Below are positions 43,692 to 52,750 of a stretch of 64,000 bases of DNA, in pieces. Positions within the stretch are counted from its first letter, which is position 1; the number at the start of each line of letters is the position of its first letter. The position numbers and the translations under genes are program-made. The notes beneath the pieces are model-generated. The model was not told the origin of the DNA. It worked only from the letters and a program-made list of their open reading frames with translations, and made no database searches. Source of the stretch: Verrucomicrobiota bacterium (GTDB lineage: Bacteria; Verrucomicrobiota; Verrucomicrobiia; Verrucomicrobiales; Akkermansiaceae); NCBI GenBank assembly GCA_017301995.1, contig JAFLEH010000011.1, positions 62,001 to 126,000 of the forward strand, written 5' to 3'.

Positions 43692-45083
43692 TCAGAACCT
43701 CAGGACGGAACGGAGCCCGGGAAGGACGACTGTGTCATTTCCCAGAGAAGGATTGATCACCTGCAGGTCCAAGCCCACGGTGAAGAACGGTGTCACCGCG
43801 AAGTTGTAAAAAATTTCCACCCCCTGTTCGTCTCTGACTTTCAGACCGGGCGAAAGGGAATCCTGCAAATCCCGGCTCGGGGCATCATAATAATAAGCGA
43901 TTCCCCAGTTGTCCCGGCTCCGGCCCGGAATCAATCCAGTGCCGCCTATGCCCACGAGGGCCGACCAGTATAGCCGACTGGGGTTGCCGTCGGAGATGCC
44001 GAACTGACCAAAGAGCCCGATGCCCTCCTTGGAATCTTTGTTCGGCTGATACAGATATTGGTCGAACGAATAGGCGAAGTAGTAATTCGTATCCTTGACG
44101 TCCGGTGAATTTGGAGGAAACGGTGGAAGGAAGGTGTCGCCGATGTCGTCCAGGTCGGTGCCTGACTCGGTGCTATACAACGCGACAAATCCCTGATGCC
44201 CGCTGAGACCACCGATGGTGACGGGGATATCAACGCTCGCGCGGATCGTGACTCCGTTTTCGAAAGGATCTTCGAAACCTGACTTGTTGATCACGCTGTC
44301 AGGATCATAGATCCACAGGCCGAAGTTGGCGGGCTCGGTCCGCACACTCAACAAGGCCCCGAAGAGATAGGGCGGGACAAGGCCGCTGGGGGGGGCGGCG
44401 AAGGTAAGGTTCCAGAACGAGTCGATGCCGGCGCCGCCCATGAACGGCTTCACGGCTGCGATGTCCATCATGTTGATCTTGCCGACCAACAGGGTAACCG
44501 ACTTGCTGAAGTGCTGCGTAAAATAAACGCTCGACAGGTCAAAGGCATCAGAGCCCTCCATTCCTGGAAAAATGAGCGCCGTATTGGGCGGGACCAATGT
44601 GCCCCCGGATCCGTTGATGGTCTCACCGTAATTGTACTCGGCGTGGACGGTCAGCGATAAGCCCTTCCAAAAGCCCAGCTTGCTGAGGTCGGCATTGAGC
44701 ATGAGGTCAACCTTGCCGCCATATTCAAAATCGTGATCGCCGTCGCCGGCAGCCAGCCCCTGATAGAACTGGGTGAGCCGAGGGGCGAGTGTGATGCCAC
44801 ATTCCTCTTTCAACGAAGTCCGGCGGCCGGCCCAATCGCCGGTGAGCGTATCACCGTCCAACCAACTGGCTGCCCGGTTCGCATCAGCATTGACAGTGGC
44901 GTCACCGCCTATTTGTGCTTCTCCCGCAGATAACGGACTCATGATGAAGACGGGCAACAGGGCCGCAAGCCGTGCTTCGATCGGCTTCTTCGCGGCTCCG
45001 CTCGTAAGGATCCGGCTCGCGAAAATTTCGGAAATGCCGCCAAGGGTCGAGGGTTTTCCGGCTGTTGTCTTTGCCTTTTTCAT
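43692..45083 (-). CDS. OprB-family carbohydrate-selective porin
   Basis: A 463-residue porin. After a long N-terminal stretch with a hydrophobic signal (ARLAALLPVFIMSPLSAGEAQ, cleavage near residue 55) comes WLDGDTLTGDWAGRRTSLKEECG, the usual opening of OprB porins; SLTVHAEYNYGETIN, PGLKVRDEQGVEIFYNFAVTPF and the ending VLPGLRSVLRF fit the 16-strand barrel. OprB proteins admit sugars across the outer membrane. The signal is unusually far from the start; a later start is possible. Composition looks less GC-rich, with few GTTAG words. Confidence 0.9.
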   Translation of the reverse strand: MKKAKTTAGKPSTLGGISEIFASRILTSGAAKKPIEARLAALLPVFIMSPLSAGEAQIGGDATVNADANRAASWLDGDTLTGDWAGRRTSLKEECGITLAPRLTQFYQGLAAGDGDHDFEYGGKVDLMLNADLSKLGFWKGLSLTVHAEYNYGETINGSGGTLVPPNTALIFPGMEGSDAFDLSSVYFTQHFSKSVTLLVGKINMMDIAAVKPFMGGAGIDSFWNLTFAAPPSGLVPPYLFGALLSVRTEPANFGLWIYDPDSVINKSGFEDPFENGVTIRASVDIPVTIGGLSGHQGFVALYSTESGTDLDDIGDTFLPPFPPNSPDVKDTNYYFAYSFDQYLYQPNKDSKEGIGLFGQFGISDGNPSRLYWSALVGIGGTGLIPGRSRDNWGIAYYYDAPSRDLQDSLSPGLKVRDEQGVEIFYNFAVTPFFTVGLDLQVINPSLGNDTVVLPGLRSVLRF

Positions 45084-45161
45084 ACGGATTTTGTTAGTTG
45101 GTTTTGTTTCGTTTCGATTCTCTGAAAGCGCTGCTGGCTAGGAGAGGTTTCATGATCATCG

Positions 45162-46877
45162 CTATTTTTGAGGTGCTGCCTTCGCCTTGAAGGGGCCGTC
45201 ATCGGTCTGGATCACGCCGTTCTCCGCCACATATTTGTCCCACAGCGCGAGCAGTGCTTTCGTCTTCCCAGGCTCCTGTTTCGCGAGGTTCTTGGTCTCG
45301 CCGGGATCGTCTTTGAGGTTGAAAAGCTCCCACTCGCCACTGCCGCCGGCGGTCTTGAGAATGAAGCTGAGTTTCCAGTCGCCTTGGCGGATCATGCGGT
45401 TGCCGAAAAGCTCTTCGCCGATCCAGTCCTTTTCGGTGCGCACCGATTCGGTCTGGCCGGTGAGCAGCGGAGTGAGCGACTTGCCGCGCAGAGGGGCGAG
45501 TTTCCTGTCGGTTTCCGACGGATGCTTCGCGCCGGCGAGTTCGAGGAACGTGGGCACGAGATCGGTCGCGTGCATGACGGCGCGGTTGATGGCTCCAGCG
45601 TTTTTCACACCGGCTCCGGCGATGACCATAGGTGAACGAATGCCGCCTTCGGTCGTCCAGGCCTTGTAGAAGCGGAATGGCGTTGAGCCGACCTGCGCCC
45701 AGGCGGTGCCGTAGTCCGTCGCCGAGCCCTTGCGGCCCCAGTTTTCGGGGCGGGTGTCGAAGTTCTCGAAAAACCACTTCTTGGCCTCCGCGCTGAACAC
45801 GTTCTCGACCAGCGCGCCCAACTCCACGGGTTCCGCGCCGTTGTCCGAGAGGAAAACGATCAGCGTGTTCTCATACTGGCCCGTTTGTTTGAGGTGATCG
45901 ATCAGACGCCCGATGTGATAATCCATGTTCGCCAGCATCGCGGCATAGACCTCCATCCGGCGGGCGGAAAGTCTTTTCTGCTCGGGGGTGAGCGTGTCCC
46001 ATGCGGGAACGCTGGGCACGCGCGGCGAGAGCGTCGTGTCCTTGCCGACGATGCCCAGTTCCTTCATGCGCGCGAGGCGCTCCGCCCGGATGGCATCGTA
46101 GCCCTTGTCATAGACGCCCTTGTATTTGTCCAACCAATCATCCGGCGCGGCAAAGGGTGAATGCACCGCCTGGAAGCTCAGGTAGGCGAAGAACGGCTTG
46201 CCGTCCGCCTTGTGCTCCTCGTTGCTCTTGATGATGAAGTCGGTGTAGGCCTCCGAGGAAAAGTGGTCGTCGGGCAACTTGTCGAGTTTCTTGCCGTTGA
46301 GGGTGAAGGTGAGTTTCGGGTGGTCCGGGTTCGGATAGGTCATGTCGCTCCAGTTGCTGCCGCCGCCTTGCAGCAGGGTGAAATCCCGCTCGAAGCCCAT
46401 GCCCGCCGGCCACTGTGACGGTTCGTAGCCCATGTGGGATTTGCCCGCCCAGTAGGTGTGATAGCCCGCCTCTTTCAGGACTTTCGCCACCGGCACGACG
46501 CGGCTGTTCAGATAGCCCTCATAGCCGGGTTGCCCCTTCTGTTTCGGCCCGGCGAACTCATCCATGTTGCCCAAGCCCGCCACATGGTGATCGCAGCCGC
46601 TGAGCAGCATCGAGCGCGTGGGCGAGCAGGTCGGGGCGACGTAGAAATTCGTCGCGCGGATGCCGCCCTTGGCGAGCGCGTCGATGTGCGGCGTCCGGAC
46701 TTCGCCGCCGAAGCAGGTGAGGTCGGAGTAGCCCATGTCATCGGCGATGATGAGCAGGATGTTGGGTTTTGGTGGCGGGGCGTCCGCCGCGAGGCAGGGT
46801 GCCGGAGCGACGGATGCCAACGAACAGGCGACAAGGATTGAGCGGACGCTTTTTATAGGAGATGCACACGTTTTCAT
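45162..46877 (-). CDS. Exported arylsulfatase A-type sulfatase
   Basis: A 571-residue sulfatase with a signal peptide (ASVAPAPCLAADA, cleavage near residue 31). NILLIIADDMGYSDLTCFGG carries the metal-binding Asp pair, CSPTR with Cys84 is the formylglycine motif, WAGKSHMG and FLSDNGAEP complete the site. In size and motifs it resembles atsA-type arylsulfatases. It is upstream of the OprB-type porin on the same strand with a 78-base gap, suggesting that desulfated sugars enter through the porin. A maturase must be encoded elsewhere. Confidence 0.95.
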   Translation of the reverse strand: MKTCASPIKSVRSILVACSLASVAPAPCLAADAPPPKPNILLIIADDMGYSDLTCFGGEVRTPHIDALAKGGIRATNFYVAPTCSPTRSMLLSGCDHHVAGLGNMDEFAGPKQKGQPGYEGYLNSRVVPVAKVLKEAGYHTYWAGKSHMGYEPSQWPAGMGFERDFTLLQGGGSNWSDMTYPNPDHPKLTFTLNGKKLDKLPDDHFSSEAYTDFIIKSNEEHKADGKPFFAYLSFQAVHSPFAAPDDWLDKYKGVYDKGYDAIRAERLARMKELGIVGKDTTLSPRVPSVPAWDTLTPEQKRLSARRMEVYAAMLANMDYHIGRLIDHLKQTGQYENTLIVFLSDNGAEPVELGALVENVFSAEAKKWFFENFDTRPENWGRKGSATDYGTAWAQVGSTPFRFYKAWTTEGGIRSPMVIAGAGVKNAGAINRAVMHATDLVPTFLELAGAKHPSETDRKLAPLRGKSLTPLLTGQTESVRTEKDWIGEELFGNRMIRQGDWKLSFILKTAGGSGEWELFNLKDDPGETKNLAKQEPGKTKALLALWDKYVAENGVIQTDDGPFKAKAAPQK

Positions 46878-47034
46878 CGGAATCGCGGGTTGGGTGTCTT
46901 CGGTGCCTTGCGGGAACCGGCCCTAGGCTAAGCCGGCACAGCGCCGGGTCAATGCCAAATGCCATCCCGTTTGCGAAAAGAAACACCGGTATTTCGATCC
47001 GGGCTTGAATGGCGTGACAAACAACCCGCTTGTC

Positions 47035-47063
47035 TTGACTGACCGGAAAGGGCCTCTTAGCAT
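47035..47063 (+). promoter_or_regulatory. Sigma-70-like promoter before the propeller lipoprotein
   Basis: TTGACT (47035-47040), a 17-base spacer and TAGCAT (47058-47063). The start of the gene at 47073 is only nine bases beyond, so the message would have almost no leader. Match is partial in the -10 box. Confidence 0.35.
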
Positions 47064-47072
47064 CGGCGGCGA

Positions 47073-48293
47073 ATGGACCGTAGCTCAAGAGCGACCAAAA
47101 CCGATCTTCCGTCGTTTATCCCGATGATTCCGCTTGCCGCGGGATTGTTGGCGTTAGGGCTTGCCGGATGCGGGGAGAAAGCCGCCGGGCCGAAGGCGTC
47201 CGTTCCCGCCCCGGCGCGGGCGGGCGGGGATTGGGTTCCCGGTTGGCCGATGACCCGCGGTGGCGGCGGACTAACGGGACGGGTGGCCGGACCCGCGCCG
47301 CGGATGCCGTCGGTGGAGTGGACTTTCGCGAATGGCAGTCCGGTCACCTCGGAAGCTGCGGTCGGCGAGGGACTGATCGTGTTTGGCGACGGGGACGGAT
47401 CGATCAACGCGGTGGAAACCGCGGGCCGGAAACGGCGCTGGCAGGTCAAGACCGGGGATACCGTGGAAGCCGCGCCCGCGATCATCGGCGGCAAGGTCTT
47501 CGCGGGCTCCAACGATGGCGTGTTCCGGGCGCTGGACGCGCGGACCGGTGAAGTGGCGTGGTCGATGGAGGGCGGTGAGAAATTTCCGACCGGCGCCGTT
47601 CTAACGGAGAGAAACGGCGAGCCGGTGCTGCTGGTGAATGGCTATGACGGGATCGCGCGCTGCCTGCGGCCGGCCGATGGCAAGGAAATCTGGCGGCGCG
47701 AGACCGGCGACTACGTGAACGGTTCGCCGGTTTTGTTGGACGGCGGATGGACCGCTTTCGGCGGGTGCGACGCGAAGCTGCACATCCTGCGCGTGGCGGA
47801 TGGAACGGCCGGCGAATCGCTCAAGTCCGACGCCCAAATCATCCGCACGATGGCAGCTTGGGACGATACACTTTACGGAGTGAACTATGCGAACCAACTG
47901 TTCGCCGCCGCGAGGGATGGTGAACGTCCGGTGTGGATCTACGAGGCGGAGGACACCCAGTTTCTAACATCGCCGGCGGCGGATGAAAAACTTGTTTACG
48001 CGGGCTGCCGCGACAAGTGCCTTCACGCGGTGGACCGCCTGACCGGCAAACCGGTGTGGAAATTCAGGACCGGCGGCCGGGTTTCAGGGGCTCCGCTGGT
48101 GTTCGACGATGCGGTGGTGTTCGGCTCGGCGGATGGCAGGCTCTACGCGGTGGCCAAGGAGGACGGCGCGGAGATTTGGAAGCTGGAGCTGGGGGGAAAG
48201 ATCGAACTGCCCCCGGCGTTTGCGGGCGGCCGGCTGATCGTGGGCGGCGGGGAAGGGACCTTGTTTGTCGTGCGCGGGGGAGGGACGCCGTGA
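47073..48293 (+). CDS. PQQ-type beta-propeller lipoprotein
   Basis: A 406-residue protein with a lipoprotein signal: basic start (RSSRATK), hydrophobic IPLAAGLLALG and lipobox LAGC (Cys at about residue 33). The rest consists of propeller repeats of the PQQ/BamB type: VVGEGLIVFGDGDGSINAVETAGRKRRWQ (parts), GGKVFAGSNDGVFRALDARTGEVAW, DEKLVYAGCRDKCLHAVDRLTGKPVWKF and VFGSADGRLYAVAKEDGAEIWKL. It could bind a cofactor or act as a protein scaffold like BamB. The next gene begins within its stop codon. Confidence 0.88.
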   Translation: MDRSSRATKTDLPSFIPMIPLAAGLLALGLAGCGEKAAGPKASVPAPARAGGDWVPGWPMTRGGGGLTGRVAGPAPRMPSVEWTFANGSPVTSEAAVGEGLIVFGDGDGSINAVETAGRKRRWQVKTGDTVEAAPAIIGGKVFAGSNDGVFRALDARTGEVAWSMEGGEKFPTGAVLTERNGEPVLLVNGYDGIARCLRPADGKEIWRRETGDYVNGSPVLLDGGWTAFGGCDAKLHILRVADGTAGESLKSDAQIIRTMAAWDDTLYGVNYANQLFAAARDGERPVWIYEAEDTQFLTSPAADEKLVYAGCRDKCLHAVDRLTGKPVWKFRTGGRVSGAPLVFDDAVVFGSADGRLYAVAKEDGAEIWKLELGGKIELPPAFAGGRLIVGGGEGTLFVVRGGGTP

Positions 48294-49564
48294 AATTCGT
48301 TTTTCTAACTCCAGGAACCGGCGATTGGCACTGCGGAGCCTGCATGCGCGACAACGCGCTCGCGAAATCGCTGCTGGCCGCGGGTCATGGGGTGTCCCTG
48401 CTGCCGATGTACCTGCCATTGTATCTGGACGAGCCCGCATGCGGTGGGGAGGATGCCGCGCCGGTTTTTTTCGGTGGCGTCACGGTCTATCTGCGGCAGC
48501 GTTTCGGATGGTTCCGGCATGCTCCGGCGTGGCTGACCCGGTGGCTGGATAGACCGGATTTGCTGCGGCGTGTCGCCAAGCGGGCGGCGATGACCGCGCC
48601 GTCATCGCATGGCGAAATGACGGTCGCCATGCTGCGGATGGAGCATGCGAGGTTGGACCGGGAAATGGACCAGTTGGTCGCATGGCTGAAATCCGATCCG
48701 CCCGATGTGCTTTGTCTATCCACCGTGCTCCAGGCCGGGATGATCCGGATGCTGAAACAACGGCTTCCCGGTGTGAAGATCCTCGCTTCGTTCCAAGGCG
48801 AGGATTCGTTTCTCGACGGATTGCCGGAGCCGTTTTGCGGCGAGGCATGGAGTGAGTTGGCGGTCCGCGCGCGGGAGGCCGACGCGTTGGTGGCGCCCAG
48901 CGCGTTTTACGCCGGACTGATGGAAGATCGGCTGGGATTGCCGCGCGAAACCGTCCGGGTGCTGCCTAACGGGATTGATCTGGCCGGATATCGAGACCAT
49001 GCGCCGCAATCGCCGCCGGTGATCGGCTATCTGGCGCGGATGTGCCGGGAGAAAGGTCTGGAGCCGATGGTGGACGCGTTCATTCACCTGCGCCGCGAAC
49101 TGGGCCACCCGGATGCCCGGCTCCACATCGCGGGCGCGGCCACGGCGGCCGACCAACCCTTGATCGGAAAGATGCGGGAACGGCTCGCGGCTGCCGGATT
49201 GTTGGAAAACACGCGCTGGCAGCCGAATCTCAGCCGCGATGAAAAGACCGCCATGCTCGCCGGGCTCAGCTTGTTCTCCGTGCCGGCGGTTTATCCCGAG
49301 GCATTCGGCCTTTATGTGGCCGAGGCGCTGGCGGCTGGCGTGCCGGTGGTCCAGCCCGCGGCATCCTCGTTTCCGGAAATGTTGGACGGGATAGGCCGTC
49401 TGGTGCCGCCCGGCGATTCTTCCGCGCTTGCCGGGGCGTGGCACAGCCTTTTGCGGCAGCCGGATGAATTGCGGGCGATGGCGGTTCGCAGCCGCCGGGC
49501 CGCCGAATCCCGCTTTTCCGTTGAGGTGATGCGCGAGCGGTTCCTCCAATGTTGCCGGTTTTGA
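48290..49564 (+). CDS. Glycosyltransferase, GT4 type
   Basis: A 424-residue protein of the GT-B fold. It starts with GTG, which overlaps the stop of the propeller gene (GTGA), so the two are coupled. N-terminal Rossmann domain: VKFVFLTPGTGDWHCGACM and SLLAAGHGVSLLP; C-terminal nucleotide-sugar domain: VLPNGIDLAGY, VIGYLARMCREKGLEPMVDAF (parts), LSVPAVYPEAFGLYVAEALAAGVPVVQP with the E-x7-E motif of retaining GT4 enzymes. The sugar donor and acceptor are unknown. The coupled lipoprotein suggests a role in an envelope glycan. Confidence 0.9.
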   Translation: MKFVFLTPGTGDWHCGACMRDNALAKSLLAAGHGVSLLPMYLPLYLDEPACGGEDAAPVFFGGVTVYLRQRFGWFRHAPAWLTRWLDRPDLLRRVAKRAAMTAPSSHGEMTVAMLRMEHARLDREMDQLVAWLKSDPPDVLCLSTVLQAGMIRMLKQRLPGVKILASFQGEDSFLDGLPEPFCGEAWSELAVRAREADALVAPSAFYAGLMEDRLGLPRETVRVLPNGIDLAGYRDHAPQSPPVIGYLARMCREKGLEPMVDAFIHLRRELGHPDARLHIAGAATAADQPLIGKMRERLAAAGLLENTRWQPNLSRDEKTAMLAGLSLFSVPAVYPEAFGLYVAEALAAGVPVVQPAASSFPEMLDGIGRLVPPGDSSALAGAWHSLLRQPDELRAMAVRSRRAAESRFSVEVMRERFLQCCRF

Positions 49565-49595
49565 CCGAACTCACGCCATCTTGCAGGAGAGAGAT

Positions 49596-49782
49596 GTTAA
49601 CCACTGACTCACTGAGTACCGCTGAAGCCACCGAAATGGAGGTCACAAAAAACATCCGGAACCCGAGTCACCATCCGATGCAGGCTTTCCGGTCAAACAA
49701 GACTCAGCGACTTCAGTGGTTCTCAGTGATTCAGTGGTAAACCGGGCTTCCAAACCACCCTGAACTTCGGATTTCGGGCTAG
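49596..49782 (+). repeat. CCACTGA-type dispersed element, diverged copy C
   Basis: Begins GTTAACCACTGACTCACTGAG and ends with CTGAACTTCGGATTTCGGGC; GTGGTTCTCAGTGATTCAG and TTCCAAACCACCC are in the same order as in copies A and B, but the centre is different. It lies between the glycosyltransferase and hflK. Confidence 0.65.
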
Positions 49783-49862
49783 GATGGCCGTATTGGGGCG
49801 GTTCCAATTTTTCCGGAAACTTCCACTTTCATCCGGCCGCGATTTCCCTATGATCGCGGCAA

Positions 49863-50879
49863 ATGAGACCACCACCGCTCCGCAATGACCCGTCATCCGG
49901 CCAGTTCCGCGACGTCACTCCCCGTTGGCAATTCCGGTTTCGGTTAGGAAATCTGTTGTGGGTTCCGATTGGCATTTTCGTGTTGATCGGCGTCTTCAGC
50001 GGATTCTACACCGTGAACCCGGATTCGGTGGCCGTGGTGCAGCGCTTCGGACGGTATGTGGACACCACCCCGCCCGGACTCCATTTCAAATTGCCTTGGG
50101 GCATTGATCGTGCGACGATCGTGCCGGTCGGGCGGCAGTTGAAACTGGAATTCGGATTCACCACCCCAGGCGCCACCAACGAATACCAGCACAGCCAGGA
50201 ACCTGATCTAGAAAGGGATATGGTCACTGGCGATCTCAACGCGGCGGAGGTCGAATGGATCGTGCAATACGGCATTTCCGACCCTAAGGAATTCCTTTTC
50301 AATGTCCGCGAACCCGAAGCCACGCTGCGGGATGTGGCCGAAGGGGTGATGTGCGAGGTGATCGGCGACCGGACCGTTGACGAGGTGCTCACTTTCGGCC
50401 GCGCGGAGATCGAGACCGACACGCTGGCCCGAATGGAGGCCCTGATGAAATCCTATCACATGGGAATCCGCGTCGAGCAGATCCAGCTCAAGAACGTCCA
50501 CCCGCCGCGACCGGTGCAATCGTCGTTCGATGAGGTCAACCGCGCCCAACAGGAGCGCGAACAGATGATCAACCAGGCCAACGGCGCCTACAACCAGGTG
50601 ATTCCGAAGGCCAAGGGACTGGCCGCCCAGCGGGTGAGCGCGGCCGAGGGCTATGCCGTGCAGCGCGTCAACCAGGCGGAGGGCGACGTCGCCCGGTTCC
50701 GCGAGCTTCTGGCCGAATACGAGAAAGCGCCGGAAATCACCAAACGCCGCCTCTATCTGGAAACCATGGCCGAGGTGCTGCCCAAGCTGGGGCCCAAGGT
50801 CATTCTCGATGAGGATGCGAAACAATTCCTGCCACTGATGAACCTCAACCAAGGAACCATGCCGGCCCCCTCGCGCTGA
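49863..50879 (+). CDS. hflK: HflK-type SPFH membrane protein
   Basis: A 338-residue band-7 protein: basic N-terminus, a membrane helix (about residues 32-52), an SPFH domain (FYTVNPDSVAVVQRFGRYVDTTPPGLHF in parts, AEVEWIVQYGISDPKEFLF) and a helical C-terminus (FDEVNRAQQEREQMINQANG, AEGYAVQRVNQAEGDVARF). HflK and HflC form a periplasmic cage that regulates the FtsH protease. hflC follows 20 bases later. It lacks the Gly-rich N-terminal tail of proteobacterial HflK. Confidence 0.93.
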   Translation: MRPPPLRNDPSSGQFRDVTPRWQFRFRLGNLLWVPIGIFVLIGVFSGFYTVNPDSVAVVQRFGRYVDTTPPGLHFKLPWGIDRATIVPVGRQLKLEFGFTTPGATNEYQHSQEPDLERDMVTGDLNAAEVEWIVQYGISDPKEFLFNVREPEATLRDVAEGVMCEVIGDRTVDEVLTFGRAEIETDTLARMEALMKSYHMGIRVEQIQLKNVHPPRPVQSSFDEVNRAQQEREQMINQANGAYNQVIPKAKGLAAQRVSAAEGYAVQRVNQAEGDVARFRELLAEYEKAPEITKRRLYLETMAEVLPKLGPKVILDEDAKQFLPLMNLNQGTMPAPSR

Positions 50880-50899
50880 AATCCAACTTCCTAACACTC

Positions 50900-51994
50900 A
50901 TGAAACCGATTCTCAAACTGGTCGCGGTCTTTTTCTCCATCTTCGCGCTGATGGTGATTTCCGGCTCGTTCTACACGGTCAGCGAGACCGAGCAAGTCAT
51001 TGTCACCCGGTTCGGCAAGCCCGTCGGCGAGCCAATCAATGCCACGCCCGGGAAATTCGAGGCCGGTATTCATTTCAAGATGCCCATGGTCGATACCGTC
51101 AACCGGATCGAAAAACGCGTGCTGGAGTGGGATGGCCCCGCCACCGACATGCCGACGCGCGACAAGCTCTACATCTCCGTGGACAATTTCGCCCGCTGGC
51201 GGATCGTCGATCCGATGGCCTATCTGGTGAAGCTCCGCGACGAACGTTCGGCGCAATCCCGGCTGGATGACATCATTGGCAGCGAAACGCGCTCGATCAT
51301 CGCCAACCACGACCTGATCGAAGTGGTGCGCAGCGACAAAAGCCGCAAACCGGTGCGCGACGAGGCGCTCGCGGCCGGGAATTCCAACTACGGCACACTG
51401 CCGCCGATCCAATACGGGCGCTCTCTGCTGGACCGCGAGATTCTCGCCGCCGCCCAGCCGCGGGTGAAACCGTGGGGGATCGAGCTGCTGGACATCCGCT
51501 TCAAGCGGATCAACTACAAGTCCGGGGTGATCGACAAGATATACGCCCGAATGACCTCCGAGCGCGAACAGATCGCCGACCGCTTCCGCTCCGAAGGCGC
51601 CGGCGAGGCGGCCAAGATCATGGGCCGCAAGGAGCGCGATCTGTTGGAGATCGAATCCGGCGCCTACCGCAAGGAGCAGGAAACCATGGGGACGGCGGAC
51701 GCCACCGCCACCGGCATCTACGCCAAGGCCTACGGCAGCAGCCCGCTGGCCGCGTCGTTCTATCAGTTCACCAAAACCCTCGAAACCTATCGGAAAACCC
51801 TCGACCGCACCACCACCACCGTGTTCACGACCGATAGCGAGCTGTTCGGCCTGATGAAGCGGATGGAAACACCCTCCGCTCCTGTCGCACCCTTGCCAAC
51901 CGTGAGGACTCCCCAGCCGGCTCCGCGCCCCCTGATTGTGCCGCCTGCGCCGGCACCTGCGCCTGTGCCCAACGCGGAAACTCCGACACCTTGA
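50900..51994 (+). CDS. hflC: HflC-type SPFH membrane protein
   Basis: A 364-residue partner of HflK: N-terminal helix (LKLVAVFFSIFALMVI), SPFH domain (FYTVSETEQVIVTRFGKPVG, ISVDNFARWRIVDPMAYLV, SRLDDIIGSETRSIIANHDL), then GIELLDIRFKRINY and a helical segment (SEREQIADRFRSEGAGEAAKI). The end is a Pro/Ala-rich tail from about residue 330, longer than in E. coli. Together with HflK it should assemble around FtsH. A small gene follows after 3 bases. Confidence 0.94.
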   Translation: MKPILKLVAVFFSIFALMVISGSFYTVSETEQVIVTRFGKPVGEPINATPGKFEAGIHFKMPMVDTVNRIEKRVLEWDGPATDMPTRDKLYISVDNFARWRIVDPMAYLVKLRDERSAQSRLDDIIGSETRSIIANHDLIEVVRSDKSRKPVRDEALAAGNSNYGTLPPIQYGRSLLDREILAAAQPRVKPWGIELLDIRFKRINYKSGVIDKIYARMTSEREQIADRFRSEGAGEAAKIMGRKERDLLEIESGAYRKEQETMGTADATATGIYAKAYGSSPLAASFYQFTKTLETYRKTLDRTTTTVFTTDSELFGLMKRMETPSAPVAPLPTVRTPQPAPRPLIVPPAPAPAPVPNAETPTP

Positions 51995-51997
51995 TCC

Positions 51998-52342
51998 ATG
52001 GGCTGGCTAACACACATGGTCTTGGGCGATCTGGGGCAGAGCATCGATATCAACGACACGATTTATCAGGTGAATGCCCAAGCGGGCATTCAGGCGAGGC
52101 AACGGGGTGATATCACATCGCAGGCGATGGAATTGGCGATGCTGAAGGCGCGGACCGAGCGCTTGCACTTGGCCTTGACCGCATTGAGCCGGTTCCTGGT
52201 GACCAAGGGTGTGGTGGACGAAGCGGAGTTGAAGGCGTTTCTGGATGAGATTGATCGCGAGGACGGCGAGGCCGACGGCAAGATGCCGTTCGGCGACAAA
52301 CCGGCCAAGCGCCGGCTGTTGATTCCCGAAGGCCAGGATTGA
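51998..52342 (+). CDS. Small protein in the hflKC operon, unknown function
   Basis: A 114-residue soluble protein, alpha-helical by composition: NAQAGIQARQRGDITSQ, MELAMLKARTERLHLALTAL, SRFLVTKGVVDEAELKAFLDEIDRE. The last helix looks like the short repeat found at the end of nitrile-hydratase-like or SPFH-associated small proteins, but I do not recognise the family. It begins 3 bases after hflC and has an unusual two-part pattern: helical core then a basic tail (KPAKRRLLIPEGQD). Confidence 0.6.
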   Translation: MGWLTHMVLGDLGQSIDINDTIYQVNAQAGIQARQRGDITSQAMELAMLKARTERLHLALTALSRFLVTKGVVDEAELKAFLDEIDREDGEADGKMPFGDKPAKRRLLIPEGQD

Positions 52343-52503
52343 CCGGGTGTGGGCCATGCAGATTCCGGATGGCCCGACATCCGCCCTTCGCCGGAGCCGC
52401 GCCACTGTTCCGGTCTAACCAAACGTCCCGGGGTGATGGCCGGATGTTCGTCCCGACGCTCCCCCGGGGACTTCCTCACCCGCCGTCCGGGGACTCCCGC
52501 TAC

Positions 52504-52589
52504 GCGTCCCAACGGGACGGATCATACCAGCCCACGGTGCCAACCGTGGGTTAACCACATCCATGAATTCCCCGCGTCCCAACGGGACG
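52504..52589. repeat. Paired CGTCCCAACGGGACG repeats around a hairpin
   Basis: Two identical 16-base near-palindromes GCGTCCCAACGGGACG separated by 54 bases, with the hairpin CCCACGGTGCCAACCGTGGG between them. Confidence 0.8.
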
Positions 52590-52750
52590 CTTCATTGGGG
52601 GGGCGGCTTCGCCGCTGTTATTGGTTATTTTGTTATTGGTTATTGGGGGGCATCGCACTTTGAACAATCCACAATCTTCAATCTACCCTAGAGAACTTCG
52701 CGTCTTCGCGGTGGATCCGCCAGCAGGGGGGGCGGCTGAATCGCGGTCGG

